From: Erysipelotrichaceae bacterium
Lineage (GTDB): Bacteria > Bacillota_I > Bacilli_A > Erysipelotrichales > Erysipelotrichaceae
NCBI GenBank assembly: GCA_017419165.1
Contig: JAFOLW010000048.1
Location: forward strand, 40,510-104,509
Direction of reading: 5' to 3'
Length of the DNA stretch: 64,000 nt
Shown: in pieces, positions 6,852-15,746 of the stretch
Layout of the letters: the number at the start of each line of letters is the position of its first letter
How positions within the stretch are numbered: the first letter of the stretch is position 1
Program-made: the position numbers and the translations under genes
Notes under the pieces: generated by a model
The model's input: the letters and a program-made list of their open reading frames with translations, nothing else
Databases searched by the model: none
What the model was told of the DNA's origin: nothing

Positions 6852-8772
6852 AAGTGAGCGAGAAGATCATTTCCGTGAACTTTTCAAAGGTGCTGCAGTC
6901 TTTCAGTTTCTGCGGATCGGCACCTTCCGAGAATAAAGAGATCAGCGATTCGTAGAGCTCGCGGAACTTCTGGCGGTCGGAGCGGTTGATGGCGATCAGA
7001 AAAACCAGATTGACCGCAGATCCGTTCCATTCATAGCCTTTATTGCAGACGGCAACTGCGACGCTGGTCTTGATCGCATCCATGTTGACCGAATGCGGGA
7101 TGGCGATATTGCCGAATGCCGTGCTTGCAGCATGTTCGCGTTCATAGACATGTTCTTCAAAGTCATCGGGGACGTAGTTTTTGTCATGCAGTTTCCTGCA
7201 TAAGGTCTTCAGGATGACGTCTTTGTTTCCGCCGTTCTCATCATAAACGAAGAGGTCTTTTTCGAAATAGCCGTGGAAGGATCGCTTGAGTTCTTCGTTC
7301 TTTTTCGCCTGGGAAAGCTCATCGATGACATCCTGGATGGATTCGTACTGTTTGCGGATGTTAAGAGGTGAGAGTTCGATGACTTTGCATCCCGGATTGA
7401 GAATCAGCGGGATCGTCGTGAACAGCAGGGAGATGTTTTCCTCTGCCGTGAGTTTTGAAAGATCGTCTTGCGAAGAAAAGGTGTGCACGATATCGATCTG
7501 GTTGCCGAACTGTATGAGCAGTTCGTTGAGGATGCGGCCGCGGATGTCGAGATAATCCGGACAAAGCAGGATGCAGGGCAGCTTTCCGCGGTTGATGGAC
7601 TGGCGTTCGATCTCCGAGCCGATATGGATAGCCAGAAAGGCGGTCTCTTCTTCATTGATGCTCAGGGCATAGCGTTCCATCAGGTCCATGGCGACATAGA
7701 TCGCCATATCAAAGACCAGAGGGGAGCCGATCTTGATGCTGGCAAGCATCGGATTGAAGGTCGATTTGCCCAAAGATGCCCGGAAGATCAGGTTCTTCAG
7801 ATGCAGGGCAAAAGCAGTCTTGAACGTATCGGAAGAAAGATCGATCATATATAATTCGCCGATCTGTTTCACATAGTGATTGGTCAGCTTGATGATGTCG
7901 GTACCGACGACACCCTTGAGATCGTCTTCCAGTGTGACCAGCGTATAATTGGCGTTGGCTTTGAACAACATGTAGATCTCATACTGTTCGTAAGGATTCA
8001 AAGTGAACTTAAAAGTCTCTTCCAGTTTGGCGAACAGTGCTTCGATGAACCGTTTTTCGTGTTCGTCAGTGATCTCAAGATCGCGGTTTCCGCGGTTCAG
8101 ATCGCTTCCGGAAAGGGAGCGGTCGATGATGATCGCCAGATGAAGCAGGAGATTGAGTGCGGCAAAATCATTGAGGTAATATCCGTAGTCTCTGAAGGTC
8201 GAGGTGATGATCGAGGTCAGGACGTTGATGTCGATGTTGGAAAAATAGGCTTCCAGGGTCTCTTTGGAGACGATGGAAGAGGAAGCGTTCTCGTTGATGA
8301 TGAAGGTGAAGAACTTCCGTTTGTCGCTTTCTTCGCCCTGTATCGTCAGCTTGTCGTTTGACGATGTGAAGCGGACGTTGTAGGAGGCGTAGATCTTGTT
8401 CATGCGGGCGATCAGAGACCGCAGCGTCGAATAAGAGATACATAATTCATCTGCCAGATCGAAGAGATCGAGCTGGGAACCCGGCGAAGAGATGATCTGT
8501 TTGACGATATAGGCAATGCGGTCCTGCGAAGTTTCCGGAACTTCTTCTTCGTCCTGTTCGGAAGAAAGCAGCGGGATCATCTGGGGATTGAGAAAATAGC
8601 CGTCGCGGGAAGACAGGACGACTTTCTGTTTATAGGCATCGTTGATCTGCCGGACGTAATTTTTGACTGATCTGGCTGTGATCTGCATCTTTTCACCGAT
8701 CGCCGCTCCGGACATTCCTTCGTGGGAAGAAAGCAGGATACGGATCAGCTCTTTTTCCTTTTTGCGTATCAT
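6850..8772 (-). CDS. PRD-containing transcription activator with EIIB/EIIA-like domains (LicR/MtlR type)
   Basis: 640 residues. N-terminal helix-turn-helix (about 5-55) and a second HTH/Mga-like domain (about 85-140) bind DNA. Two PTS regulation domains follow (about 180-290 and 295-400; conserved His near 211, 324 and 383). Next comes an EIIB-like segment (about 400-490), then an EIIA-like domain ending the protein, with active-site His near 560 in IAIPHS. Such proteins activate sugar operons when phosphorylation by PTS proteins signals substrate. It is divergent from the cellobiose-type PTS it probably controls. The ATG at 8772 is ten bases after TATAAT (8788-8783) without a ribosome-binding site; a TTG two codons upstream is less likely. 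Confidence 0.88.
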   Translation of the reverse strand: MIRKKEKELIRILLSSHEGMSGAAIGEKMQITARSVKNYVRQINDAYKQKVVLSSRDGYFLNPQMIPLLSSEQDEEEVPETSQDRIAYIVKQIISSPGSQLDLFDLADELCISYSTLRSLIARMNKIYASYNVRFTSSNDKLTIQGEESDKRKFFTFIINENASSSIVSKETLEAYFSNIDINVLTSIITSTFRDYGYYLNDFAALNLLLHLAIIIDRSLSGSDLNRGNRDLEITDEHEKRFIEALFAKLEETFKFTLNPYEQYEIYMLFKANANYTLVTLEDDLKGVVGTDIIKLTNHYVKQIGELYMIDLSSDTFKTAFALHLKNLIFRASLGKSTFNPMLASIKIGSPLVFDMAIYVAMDLMERYALSINEEETAFLAIHIGSEIERQSINRGKLPCILLCPDYLDIRGRILNELLIQFGNQIDIVHTFSSQDDLSKLTAEENISLLFTTIPLILNPGCKVIELSPLNIRKQYESIQDVIDELSQAKKNEELKRSFHGYFEKDLFVYDENGGNKDVILKTLCRKLHDKNYVPDDFEEHVYEREHAASTAFGNIAIPHSVNMDAIKTSVAVAVCNKGYEWNGSAVNLVFLIAINRSDRQKFRELYESLISLFSEGADPQKLKDCSTFEKFTEMIFSLT

Positions 8773-8778
8773 TTTCAA

Positions 8779-8940
8779 TCCAATTATAAATAAAACAGGG
8801 AAACAAACGCATCTGATCTTTTCCCCGTCAGGGGCAAAACCGCATCACAGGATCCTTCCCCGATCCGGGAAAAAATCGATTTGTGAACGATGAAGAGAAA
8901 ATGAATAATGAAGGTGTAAACAAACGAAAGGAGAAAACAG
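8779..8940. promoter_or_regulatory. Divergent control region between the PRD activator and PTS operon
   Basis: The plus-strand promoter is TTGTGA (8881-8886), 17 bases, AATAAT (8904-8909), then AAAGGAG before the EIIB start. Upstream are an imperfect inverted repeat TTTTCCCC/GGGGcAAAA (8819-8839), TTCCC/GGGAA within 8855-8872, and a perfect palindrome AAATCGATTT (8873-8882) touching the -35. Any of these could be the activator site; I cannot say which. Confidence 0.6.
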
Positions 8941-9258
8941 ATGGCAACACTGAAAGTCATGTTATGCTGCGGAGCAGGTATGAGTTCGGGTTTCCTGGCA
9001 TCGAACGCAAGAAAATATGCCAAGAAAAACAAACTGGATGTTTCCGTTGAAGCCAGAAGCCATGCGGAAGTCAACGAGTATATGAATTCGATCGACGTCC
9101 TGCTGCTGGGTCCTCACTATGCGGGAGAACTGGAAAACTTCAGAAACAAAGCCGCAGCTTACAACGTTGTTGTCGACATCATCCCGGAAAAGATGTATGC
9201 ATCTCTGGATGGCGCCGGTATCATCGACCTGGCAAACAGTCTGGTCAAAGACCGTTAA
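8941..9258 (+). CDS. celA: PTS lactose/cellobiose-type EIIB component
   Basis: 105 residues, the normal EIIB size in this family. The phosphorylated cysteine is Cys10 in LCCGAGMSSGFLA. It accepts phosphate from EIIA and passes it to the sugar carried by EIIC in the next gene. A clear AAAGGAG site precedes the ATG. First gene of a four-gene operon (EIIB, EIIC, EIIA, GH1) under the divergent PRD activator. The EIIA and 6-phospho-beta-glucosidase partners make cellobiose or a related beta-glucoside the likely substrate. Confidence 0.9.
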   Translation: MATLKVMLCCGAGMSSGFLASNARKYAKKNKLDVSVEARSHAEVNEYMNSIDVLLLGPHYAGELENFRNKAAAYNVVVDIIPEKMYASLDGAGIIDLANSLVKDR

Positions 9259-9262
9259 AAAA

Positions 9263-9280
9263 ACCGGGACGAAGCCCGGT
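9263..9280 (+). other. Intercistronic stem-loop between EIIB and EIIC genes
   Basis: ACCGGG (9263-9268) pairs with CCCGGT (9275-9280). No T tract follows, so it is more likely an mRNA processing or stability element than a terminator. It may set different levels of EIIB and EIIC. Confidence 0.55.
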
Positions 9281-9345
9281 CCGGAAATCCTACGCTCAAA
9301 TAAGATTCCACCACTATTGTAAACAAAAAAGAAAGGAAAATATAT

Positions 9346-10575
9346 ATGAACAAATTCATGAATTGGCTGAGTGAAAGTTTCGCTCCGGCCGCCAAAAAAT
9401 TATTCGCAAAGCCATGGATCGCTGCGGTTTCCGCTTCCATGCAGAAGATCATTCCTTATATCCTCACCGGTTCCGTCATCTTCTTCTATGGCGTCTTCCG
9501 TTCTTTCATTCCTTCGCTTCCGGATCTCGGAGCGATCTCCAATTATTCATTCGGTATCATCAACCTGATCGTCGCTTTCGTTGTCGGCAATCAGTGCATG
9601 GAAAAACTCGGACATCCGGAATACCTGATCAATGCCGGTCTGACTTCCGTAGGTGTCTTGCTGATGGTCGCGATGCCGTTCGGCGATAGCGCGGATTCTC
9701 TGTCTGCCTTTATGGGCAATCTGGGTCCTTCGGGCATGATCGTCGGCATCCTGGTCGGTGTCTTCGTTTCCGCCGTCTTCCATCTTTGGGGCAAGATGAA
9801 TTTCCTGAAAGATTCCAGTGTTCCCGACTTCGTCGTTTCCTGGATCAACACCATCTTACCGAACCTCATCGTCTTCGGTATCTCCATGGTCCTTACGCAG
9901 GTTCTGAAGATCAATGTTTACGATCTGATCATCGGTATCTTCATGCCAGTCGTCAAGATCGGCCAGACGCTTCCCGGCTTCATCATCATTTCCCTGCTTC
10001 ATGCATTCTTCTATACTTTGGGCGTATCCACCTGGTTCTGGGGCGCTATTACCAACCCGATCTTCATGATCGCCATTGAAGAAAACATTGCCAATGCAGC
10101 TGCAGGTCTTCCTGCGACCAACATCGTCACATCCGAAGCATTCTTCACTCTGGCTTTCATCACGATGGGCGGTGTCTGTGCAACGCTGGGTCTCAATATC
10201 CTGATGTGCTTCTCGAAATCGAAACAGGTCAAGATGCTCGGCCGTGTCTTCCTGGCTCCTTCGATCTTCAATATCAATGAACCGATCATGTTCGGTGCTC
10301 CGGTCGTCTTCAATCCGACTCTGATGCTTCCGGCATGGATCAATGGTATCATCGGTCCGGTCTACGTCTGGATCCTCATGTCGACAGGTCTCTTAAAGGT
10401 CCCTTCAACCATGATCCAGGTCGGTCAGATCCCGGCACCGTTCTGCTCCGTTATGGTCACGCAGGATATCAGAGCTATCCTTTGGTGGATCATCCTACTG
10501 GCGATCTACACAGCCGTATGGTTCCCGTTCTTTAAGGAATACGAAAAAGAAAAATTGGTTGAAGAAGCCGAATGA
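9346..10575 (+). CDS. celB: PTS lactose/cellobiose-type EIIC permease
   Basis: 409 residues, with about eight to ten membrane spans. It starts with the family-typical amphipathic helix (NKFMNWLSESFAPAAKKLF). The substrate-site motif FNINEPIMFGAPVVFNP is clear near residue 310. It imports and phosphorylates a beta-glucoside together with EIIB and EIIA. Preceded by AAAGGA and a 5' gap holding a stem-loop. The C-terminal tail KEYEKEKLVEEAE is cytoplasmic. Confidence 0.92.
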   Translation: MNKFMNWLSESFAPAAKKLFAKPWIAAVSASMQKIIPYILTGSVIFFYGVFRSFIPSLPDLGAISNYSFGIINLIVAFVVGNQCMEKLGHPEYLINAGLTSVGVLLMVAMPFGDSADSLSAFMGNLGPSGMIVGILVGVFVSAVFHLWGKMNFLKDSSVPDFVVSWINTILPNLIVFGISMVLTQVLKINVYDLIIGIFMPVVKIGQTLPGFIIISLLHAFFYTLGVSTWFWGAITNPIFMIAIEENIANAAAGLPATNIVTSEAFFTLAFITMGGVCATLGLNILMCFSKSKQVKMLGRVFLAPSIFNINEPIMFGAPVVFNPTLMLPAWINGIIGPVYVWILMSTGLLKVPSTMIQVGQIPAPFCSVMVTQDIRAILWWIILLAIYTAVWFPFFKEYEKEKLVEEAE

Positions 10576-10600
10576 ATCAGATAACAGAGAGGTCATAAAT

Positions 10601-10939
10601 ATGTCAGAAGAAAACATTTTGATACAAGTTGCCATGCAGATCATTCTGAACGCCGGCAATGCGAGGCTGAAGGCAAGCGACGCCTTGTCTTTCGCCAAAA
10701 AAGGTGAATTTGCGAAAGCGGAAGAACTGATGGCTCAGGCAGAAGAAGATATCGTCACAGCTCACAAAGCGCAGACGGAAGTCATACAGAACGAGATGAG
10801 TGGCAAGGGATATGATTACTCTCTGTTATTCACTCATGCACAGGACACATTGATGACGATCAAGTCGGAACTCACGTTTTCCAAGGAGCTGATCGATGTA
10901 CTGAAGATCGTCATCGGAAAGGATGGAACGAATGAATAA
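10601..10939 (+). CDS. celC: PTS lactose/cellobiose-type EIIA component
   Basis: 112 residues from the ATG at 10601 (MSEENILIQVAMQI), which has AGAGAGG before it. An upstream in-frame GTG-type extension lacks such a site and overlaps EIIC. The active-site histidine is His79 in FTHAQDTLM. EIIA of this family is a helical trimer that carries phosphate from HPr to EIIB. The gene end overlaps the start of the GH1 gene by eight bases, coupling the two. Confidence 0.92.
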   Translation: MSEENILIQVAMQIILNAGNARLKASDALSFAKKGEFAKAEELMAQAEEDIVTAHKAQTEVIQNEMSGKGYDYSLLFTHAQDTLMTIKSELTFSKELIDVLKIVIGKDGTNE

Positions 10940-12371
10940 AGCTTTTCCGAAAGATTTCCTCTGGGGTGCGGCAACTTCCGCTTATCAGGTGGAAGGTGCT
11001 GCCTATGAAGACGGCAAGAAGCCGTCCCAGCAGGACGTGATCAACAAAGACAATTACCGGATCTACGGCTTTGCCACGGCGGATGTCGCTTCCGACCAGT
11101 ATCATCACTACAAGGAAGATGTCGCCATGATGAAAGAAATGGGCTTTACCTGCTACCGTTTCTCCATCGCCTGGTCGCGCGTCTTTCCCGATGGCGTCGG
11201 CGAAGTCAATGAAAAAGGCATTCAGTATTACCGTGATCTCATTCATGAACTGAAAGATAACGGGATCGAACCGATCATCACCTTGTATCACTACGACTGC
11301 CCGTGGGCACTTGTAGAGAAGTACGGCGGCTGGCTGGACCGTCAGATCGTGAAGGACTTCGAATACTATGCCCGCTATGTCATCAACGAATTCAAAAACG
11401 ATGTGAAATACTGGACGACGATCAACGAACAGTCCATCATCGTACAGTTCTGGACACAGAAGTGTTATATCCCGGAAGATCTGCAGGATAACGATCAGCT
11501 GCGCTACCAGATCAATCATCACATGAATCTGGCCCATGCGATCGCCTGTAAGATGGTCCATGAACTGGTCCCGGGCGGTCTTGCGGGCGCAGCCCTCGGT
11601 TATGCACCGATCTACCCGCTGACTTCCAGACCGGAAGATGCCATGGCAGCTCAGAATGCGCAGGCTTTGCAGAACGACTATTACACGGATATTTATTTCA
11701 AAGGTATCTACAATAAGGCGGCACAGCATTATCTGGAAGAACACGGTCTGGCACCGAAGATTGAAGAGGGCGATATGGAACTGATCGCCTCCGGAACTTC
11801 CGATTTCCTTGCCTTGAATTACTATTATTCGGGATGTGCCTGTTCCATGGAAGATGACGGTTCCGTGAAGCTTCACTGGGCAGGTGTCAACCGGGAAGGA
11901 AAGAAAGGTGCGACATCGACACTGGAGCAGCAGCCCGGTTTCTATCAGATGTGCAAAAATCCGAATCTTGATACCACAGACTGGGACTGGGCGATCGATC
12001 CTGTCGGCATGGAATACATGTTGAGAGATCTCTACAACCGCTACAACAAGCCGCTGATGATCACCGAGAACGGACTTGGTGCTTACGACACGCTGACGGA
12101 AGATGAGAAGATCCACGACGATTACCGCATCGATTACCTGAAGAAGCATATCGCTGCGATGAAAAAGGCGATGGATTACGGCGTCGAGATGATCGCCTAC
12201 TGCCCGTGGTCGAGCATCGACCTGCTTTCCACTTCCAACGGTGTCAAAAAGAGATACGGATTCGTCTATGTCGACCGTACCGATGACGATCCGAAGGAGT
12301 GCAGAAGGATCAGAAAGGATTCGTTCTACTGGTATAAGAAAGTCATCGCAAGCAACGGCGAAGAACTGTAA
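10932..12371 (+). CDS. GH1 6-phospho-beta-glucosidase
   Basis: 479 residues from the ATG at 10932, chosen because AAAGGA lies eight bases upstream; an ATG nine bases earlier overlaps that site. Family 1 signatures are FLWGAATSAYQVEGA at the N terminus, acid/base Glu166 in TINEQ and nucleophile Glu379 in ITENG. Ser433, Lys440 and Tyr442 in LLSTSNGVKKRYGF match the spacing of the 6-phosphate-binding site of phospho-glycosidases. It hydrolyses the phosphorylated disaccharide delivered by the PTS to glucose and glucose 6-phosphate. Last gene of the operon. The acid/base motif is NEQ rather than the classic NEP, as in the second GH1 gene of this window. Confidence 0.92.
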   Translation: MNKAFPKDFLWGAATSAYQVEGAAYEDGKKPSQQDVINKDNYRIYGFATADVASDQYHHYKEDVAMMKEMGFTCYRFSIAWSRVFPDGVGEVNEKGIQYYRDLIHELKDNGIEPIITLYHYDCPWALVEKYGGWLDRQIVKDFEYYARYVINEFKNDVKYWTTINEQSIIVQFWTQKCYIPEDLQDNDQLRYQINHHMNLAHAIACKMVHELVPGGLAGAALGYAPIYPLTSRPEDAMAAQNAQALQNDYYTDIYFKGIYNKAAQHYLEEHGLAPKIEEGDMELIASGTSDFLALNYYYSGCACSMEDDGSVKLHWAGVNREGKKGATSTLEQQPGFYQMCKNPNLDTTDWDWAIDPVGMEYMLRDLYNRYNKPLMITENGLGAYDTLTEDEKIHDDYRIDYLKKHIAAMKKAMDYGVEMIAYCPWSSIDLLSTSNGVKKRYGFVYVDRTDDDPKECRRIRKDSFYWYKKVIASNGEEL

Positions 12372-12375
12372 AAAC

Positions 12376-12409
12376 GCATAGGATCGAACGATCCTATGCT
12401 TTTCTTTTT
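12376..12409 (+). terminator. Intrinsic terminator of the first PTS operon
   Basis: GCATAGGATC (12376-12385) pairs perfectly with GATCCTATGC (12390-12399) around GAAC, then TTTTCTTTTT. Confidence 0.93.
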
Positions 12410-12473
12410 GAAGTTCCGAAAATAGAAAAGCACAAAGATTTCCGGCGGCCGTTTTCCATGTACAATGGATAAT

Positions 12474-13199
12474 ATGAAGATCATCATCATAAGACACGCA
12501 GATCCCGATTATTCGACCGATACGCTGACACCGGTCGGTGTGAAAGAGGCGGAAGCCTTGATCCCGCGCATGAAAAAGATCGATGCCGACGAATACTATG
12601 TCTCTCCTTTGGGCAGGGCAAGAGAAACGGCGCAGATCGCTTTATCGGAGATGAACGTTGAACCTATCGTCTTGGACTGGCTGAGGGAATTTCCGGCAAA
12701 GATCGAACATATCCGCGATCCCTGGACCGGTACCCATTGCTGGGACTGGCTGCCTCTGGACTGGGCGAACGATCCTTCCTTCTATGATCCTGCAACGTGC
12801 TTCGATCATCCGGTGATGAAGAAAGGCGATGTGGGAAGTCATTACGACAGAGTGATCAAAGACTTCGATGCGTTCTTAAGGAAACACGGTTATGAGAAGA
12901 AGGGAAAGGTCTTTGAAGTGACGAGGTCCAATCACGATACGCTCTGTCTGTTCAGTCATTTCGGCGTCGAATGCGTCTTTTTGTCTTACCTGCTGAACAT
13001 CTCGCCGATGCCGCTGTGGCATGGCTTCGTGGCGCCGCCTTCTTCCGTGACGGTCATCCACTCCGAAGAGCGGGAAGAGGGGACCGCATGTTTCCGGGTA
13101 CAGAGTTTCGGAGACATCTCTCATCTGTATGCGAAGGATCTCAGACCGTCTTTTGCCGCAAGGTTCTGCGAATGTTATGAAGATGAGACGAGGCACTAG
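12474..13199 (+). CDS. Histidine phosphatase superfamily protein
   Basis: 241 residues starting MKIIIIRHADPDYS, where RHA carries the phospho-acceptor His of the phosphoglycerate mutase-like superfamily. The mid-region SPLGRARETAQIA supplies the second conserved Arg. SHFGVECVF and the late His region fit the rest of the core. Substrate unknown. A -10-like TACAAT (12461-12466) ends seven bases before the ATG at 12474 and overlaps an in-frame upstream ATG at 12465, so the shorter, probably leaderless start is preferred. LOG and PfkB genes follow. Confidence 0.8.
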   Translation: MKIIIIRHADPDYSTDTLTPVGVKEAEALIPRMKKIDADEYYVSPLGRARETAQIALSEMNVEPIVLDWLREFPAKIEHIRDPWTGTHCWDWLPLDWANDPSFYDPATCFDHPVMKKGDVGSHYDRVIKDFDAFLRKHGYEKKGKVFEVTRSNHDTLCLFSHFGVECVFLSYLLNISPMPLWHGFVAPPSSVTVIHSEEREEGTACFRVQSFGDISHLYAKDLRPSFAARFCECYEDETRH

Positions 13200-13202
13200 G
13201 AT

Positions 13203-13760
13203 ATGAAGATCACGGTCTATCTCGGCGCAAACAAAGGGAACGACCGAAGGCTTGAAGAAGAAGCCCGAAGACTGGGAAGCTGGATCGGCAGAAACGGTCA
13301 TGATCTGGTCTACGGCGGTTCTTTGAACGGCCTGATGGGTGTTCTGGCGAAGGCGGTCAAGGAGTCCGGTGGAAAGGTCACGGGCGTCGAACCGCAGTTT
13401 TTCATCGATGCCGGTTTTTTGTATGAAGAGATCGACGAGCTCATCATTACCGACGATATGTCGCAGCGTAAGAACAAAATGATCGAACTGGGCGATGCGT
13501 TCATCGCCTTTCCGGGCGGTACCGGAACTCTGGAAGAGATCAGCGAGGTCATGGCGAAAGTCTCTTTGCGGCATCTTCATGCCCCCTGTATCCTCTACGA
13601 CCTCAACGGCTACTACGAGGGTCTGAGGATGCAGCTGCAAAAGATGATCGAGCTGGGTCTTTCCAGTGAAGAGAGGCTGAACGGGATCTTTTTCGTCAGG
13701 GATCTTGAGGAGATCGGGGAGATCTTAACTCGTCATTCCAAGCAAGGTCAAATATATTAA
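13203..13760 (+). CDS. LOG family protein (nucleoside 5'-monophosphate phosphoribohydrolase type)
   Basis: 185 residues, the usual size. LOG/TIGR00730 proteins cleave the N-glycosidic bond of nucleoside monophosphates; the plant relatives activate cytokinins. Signatures are YGGSLNGLMGVLA, SQRKNKMIELGDAFI and PGGTGTLEEI with the catalytic Glu. It starts three bases after the phosphatase stop and shares its transcript. The bacterial role may be clearing of abnormal nucleotides; this is inference. Confidence 0.88.
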   Translation: MKITVYLGANKGNDRRLEEEARRLGSWIGRNGHDLVYGGSLNGLMGVLAKAVKESGGKVTGVEPQFFIDAGFLYEEIDELIITDDMSQRKNKMIELGDAFIAFPGGTGTLEEISEVMAKVSLRHLHAPCILYDLNGYYEGLRMQLQKMIELGLSSEERLNGIFFVRDLEEIGEILTRHSKQGQIY

Positions 13761-13789
13761 AATAGATTCAACAAATAAGGAGACCGAAA

Positions 13790-14716
13790 ATGGGAATCGT
13801 TGTATTTGGTGCAGTGTTCGTCGATATCAAGGGCTATCCGATCGACCAGTATATCCCTTCCGGCCGCAATGTCGGCCGTGTCATTCAGGTACATGGCGGG
13901 GTCAGCCGCAACGTGGCGGAGGATATCGCCAACCTGGAACTGAGGCCTACCTATGTGAGCGTCGTTGATGATACCGGCATCGGCCAGGACGTCATCGATA
14001 AGCTCAAACGTCATAAAGTCAATACCGACTACATCGTCAAGACGCCGGACGGTCTGGGGACCTGGCTGGCGATTTTTGACAACAACGGCGATGTCGTCGC
14101 TTCCATATCCAAGCGTCCCGATCTTTCCCGGATCGAAGAGGTCCTGGATGAATACGGTGAGAAGATCATCTCCGAGTCGGATTCCGTGGTCGTTGAGATC
14201 GACATGGAACCCGATCTTCTGAAGCGGATCTTCGATCTGGCGGAAAAGTATCACAAACAGATCTTTGCGGTGGTCTCCAACATGTCGATCGCAATGGAAA
14301 GAAGAGATCTTTTGTCCAAAGTCTCCTGCATCGTCTGCAACGAACAGGAAGCAGGACTTCTGTTCTCGGACGAATATGAAGGCCTTCCTGTTGAAGAGAT
14401 CGAAGAGAAACTCATTGAAAGCATCGGCAATGCGGCGATCGACAAGATGGTCGTCACCCTGGGCGACCGCGGTGCCGTCTATGCGGAAAAGAACGGCGAA
14501 CACGGTTTCTGCCCGCCGCAGAAGGTCGATGTCATCGATACGACCGGTGCCGGAGATTCGTTCTTTGCCGGGATCGCCGTCGGTCTGACTTACGGCAAGA
14601 GCCTGCGTGAATCCTGCAGTATCGGCACGCGTCTGGCTTCGGCCGTCATCGCCACCAAGGAGTCGGTCTCTCCTCGTTTCCAGCCGGCGGAATTCGGTCT
14701 GCCGCAGATGGACTGA
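13790..14716 (+). CDS. PfkB family carbohydrate kinase, pseudouridine/ribokinase-like
   Basis: 308 residues. N-terminal GGVSRNVAEDIANLEL is the substrate-side motif, close to that of pseudouridine kinases. The C-terminal DTTGAGDSFFAG holds the catalytic Asp and anion hole. It transfers phosphate from ATP to a sugar or nucleoside. No pseudouridine-5'-phosphate glycosidase gene lies nearby, so the substrate stays open. It has its own TAAAAT (13758-13763) and an AAGGAG site, while the LOG gene ends just upstream. Confidence 0.8.
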   Translation: MGIVVFGAVFVDIKGYPIDQYIPSGRNVGRVIQVHGGVSRNVAEDIANLELRPTYVSVVDDTGIGQDVIDKLKRHKVNTDYIVKTPDGLGTWLAIFDNNGDVVASISKRPDLSRIEEVLDEYGEKIISESDSVVVEIDMEPDLLKRIFDLAEKYHKQIFAVVSNMSIAMERRDLLSKVSCIVCNEQEAGLLFSDEYEGLPVEEIEEKLIESIGNAAIDKMVVTLGDRGAVYAEKNGEHGFCPPQKVDVIDTTGAGDSFFAGIAVGLTYGKSLRESCSIGTRLASAVIATKESVSPRFQPAEFGLPQMD

Positions 14717-14718
14717 AC

Positions 14719-15054
14719 ATGAAACAGAAAACGAAACAGGCCAAGATCTACGTCGGCCTCAACGATTCGGAAAAACACGAACAGCTGTTTGAGAAGGACC
14801 GTTATGTCCACGTCCTCAAGAACGTCTGCCGTTCCTACCATACGGCATTCTCTTTCGATGTGATCAACGGCGGTTACTTCCACGAAGACGGGACCTATGT
14901 CGAAGAGACTTCGCTGGAGCTCACGCTTCTGGAAGTCTCGGATGAACTGGTAAGAGAGATCGCCAAGGATCTCTGCGCCTTTTTCCATCAGGAGTCGGTG
15001 ATGGTCGTGTATTCGGAACCGGAAGTCGAGTTCATTCAGGAGATCCTGGGATGA
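14719..15054 (+). CDS. Conserved hypothetical protein
   Basis: 111 residues, soluble, mixed alpha/beta (KIYVGLNDSEKHEQ, INGGYFHEDGTYVEE). There is a faint resemblance to DUF3574-type small proteins, but I do not claim the family. It starts two bases after the kinase stop and overlaps the next gene by four bases (ATGA), so it is translated with both. Its position between a PfkB kinase and an AlkZ-related protein suggests a shared pathway. Confidence 0.6.
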   Translation: MKQKTKQAKIYVGLNDSEKHEQLFEKDRYVHVLKNVCRSYHTAFSFDVINGGYFHEDGTYVEETSLELTLLEVSDELVREIAKDLCAFFHQESVMVVYSEPEVEFIQEILG

Positions 15055-15746
15055 TCGATATTTATATTCAGACGAAAGAAGATATCAAGGATGCGATCGA
15101 TAAGTACGGCATCCTTCCTTTCTTTTCCAACGATATCAAGGGTTTTTCGATCGAGGAACACTGTTCCCCGAAGGTCTATTTCGGTGAGGAACCGGGCGTC
15201 TGGGAGTGGAAGGGTCCGATCATCCAGGAGACCAAGTGTGCCTACGGCAAGTTCTTTCAGAAGAAGGCGGCGTTCGTCAAGAAAGAGTGGTACTATGATC
15301 TGGCCAACTACCGTAGAGACGGATATGACTTCGATGCGAGGGTCTCCGACGGTCTGGTCAACTACAACGAAGATTTCCTCTACAACATCATTTCCTCGAA
15401 ACATTCCATCCTGTCAAAGACGGCAAAGGCGATCGGCGGCTACGTCAAACCGAAGGAGAAGGGAAAGGATAGCTGGGTGCCCAGAAAGGGTTTCGATACG
15501 ACGATCACGGCGCTGCAGATGAAGGGCTACGTGCTGATCACCGATTTCGATTATGAGATGGACAAGAACGGAGAGTTCTACGGCTGGGGCATCGCCCGTT
15601 ATGCGACGAGCGAGGAGTGGTTCGGCAAGAGCTTTGCGAAGAGGTGTTATAAAAGGACTCCCGAGGAGTCCTATCAGCGGCTGTATAAACAGATAAAGAA
15701 GATCACCGGTGCTGAGGAATATCAGATCCGGAGATTTTTGGATTAG
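15051..15746 (+). CDS. AlkZ-related protein
   Basis: 231 residues, soluble. The pattern GILPFFSNDIKGFSIEE, then PGVWEWKGPII, then a long basic domain (KKAAFVKKEWYYDLANYRR) matches proteins I know as AlkZ-related, distant relatives of winged-helix DNA glycosylases. Catalytic function is unproven. ITDFDYEMDKNGEFYGWGI near the C terminus is conserved in this group. It ends the five-gene run from 12474. Its stop overlaps the stop of the convergent msrA. Confidence 0.6.
   Translation: MIDIYIQTKEDIKDAIDKYGILPFFSNDIKGFSIEEHCSPKVYFGEEPGVWEWKGPIIQETKCAYGKFFQKKAAFVKKEWYYDLANYRRDGYDFDARVSDGLVNYNEDFLYNIISSKHSILSKTAKAIGGYVKPKEKGKDSWVPRKGFDTTITALQMKGYVLITDFDYEMDKNGEFYGWGIARYATSEEWFGKSFAKRCYKRTPEESYQRLYKQIKKITGAEEYQIRRFLD

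Noticed and set aside
8819..8872. GC-rich inverted repeats as a terminator
   Set aside because: They lie between divergent starts with no gene ending there and no T run; listed as possible operator sites instead.
11426..11440. NEQ instead of NEP at the GH1 acid/base site as a sign of lost activity
   Set aside because: Phospho-glycosidases of GH1 often vary at that position (for example NEI), both copies here keep Glu, and the phosphate-binding residues are intact.
10911..12497. Long open frame on the minus strand across the first GH1 gene
   Set aside because: It is exactly antisense to a clear GH1 enzyme and is rich in Val, Asp, His and Ile, as expected of an antisense frame in codon-biased DNA.
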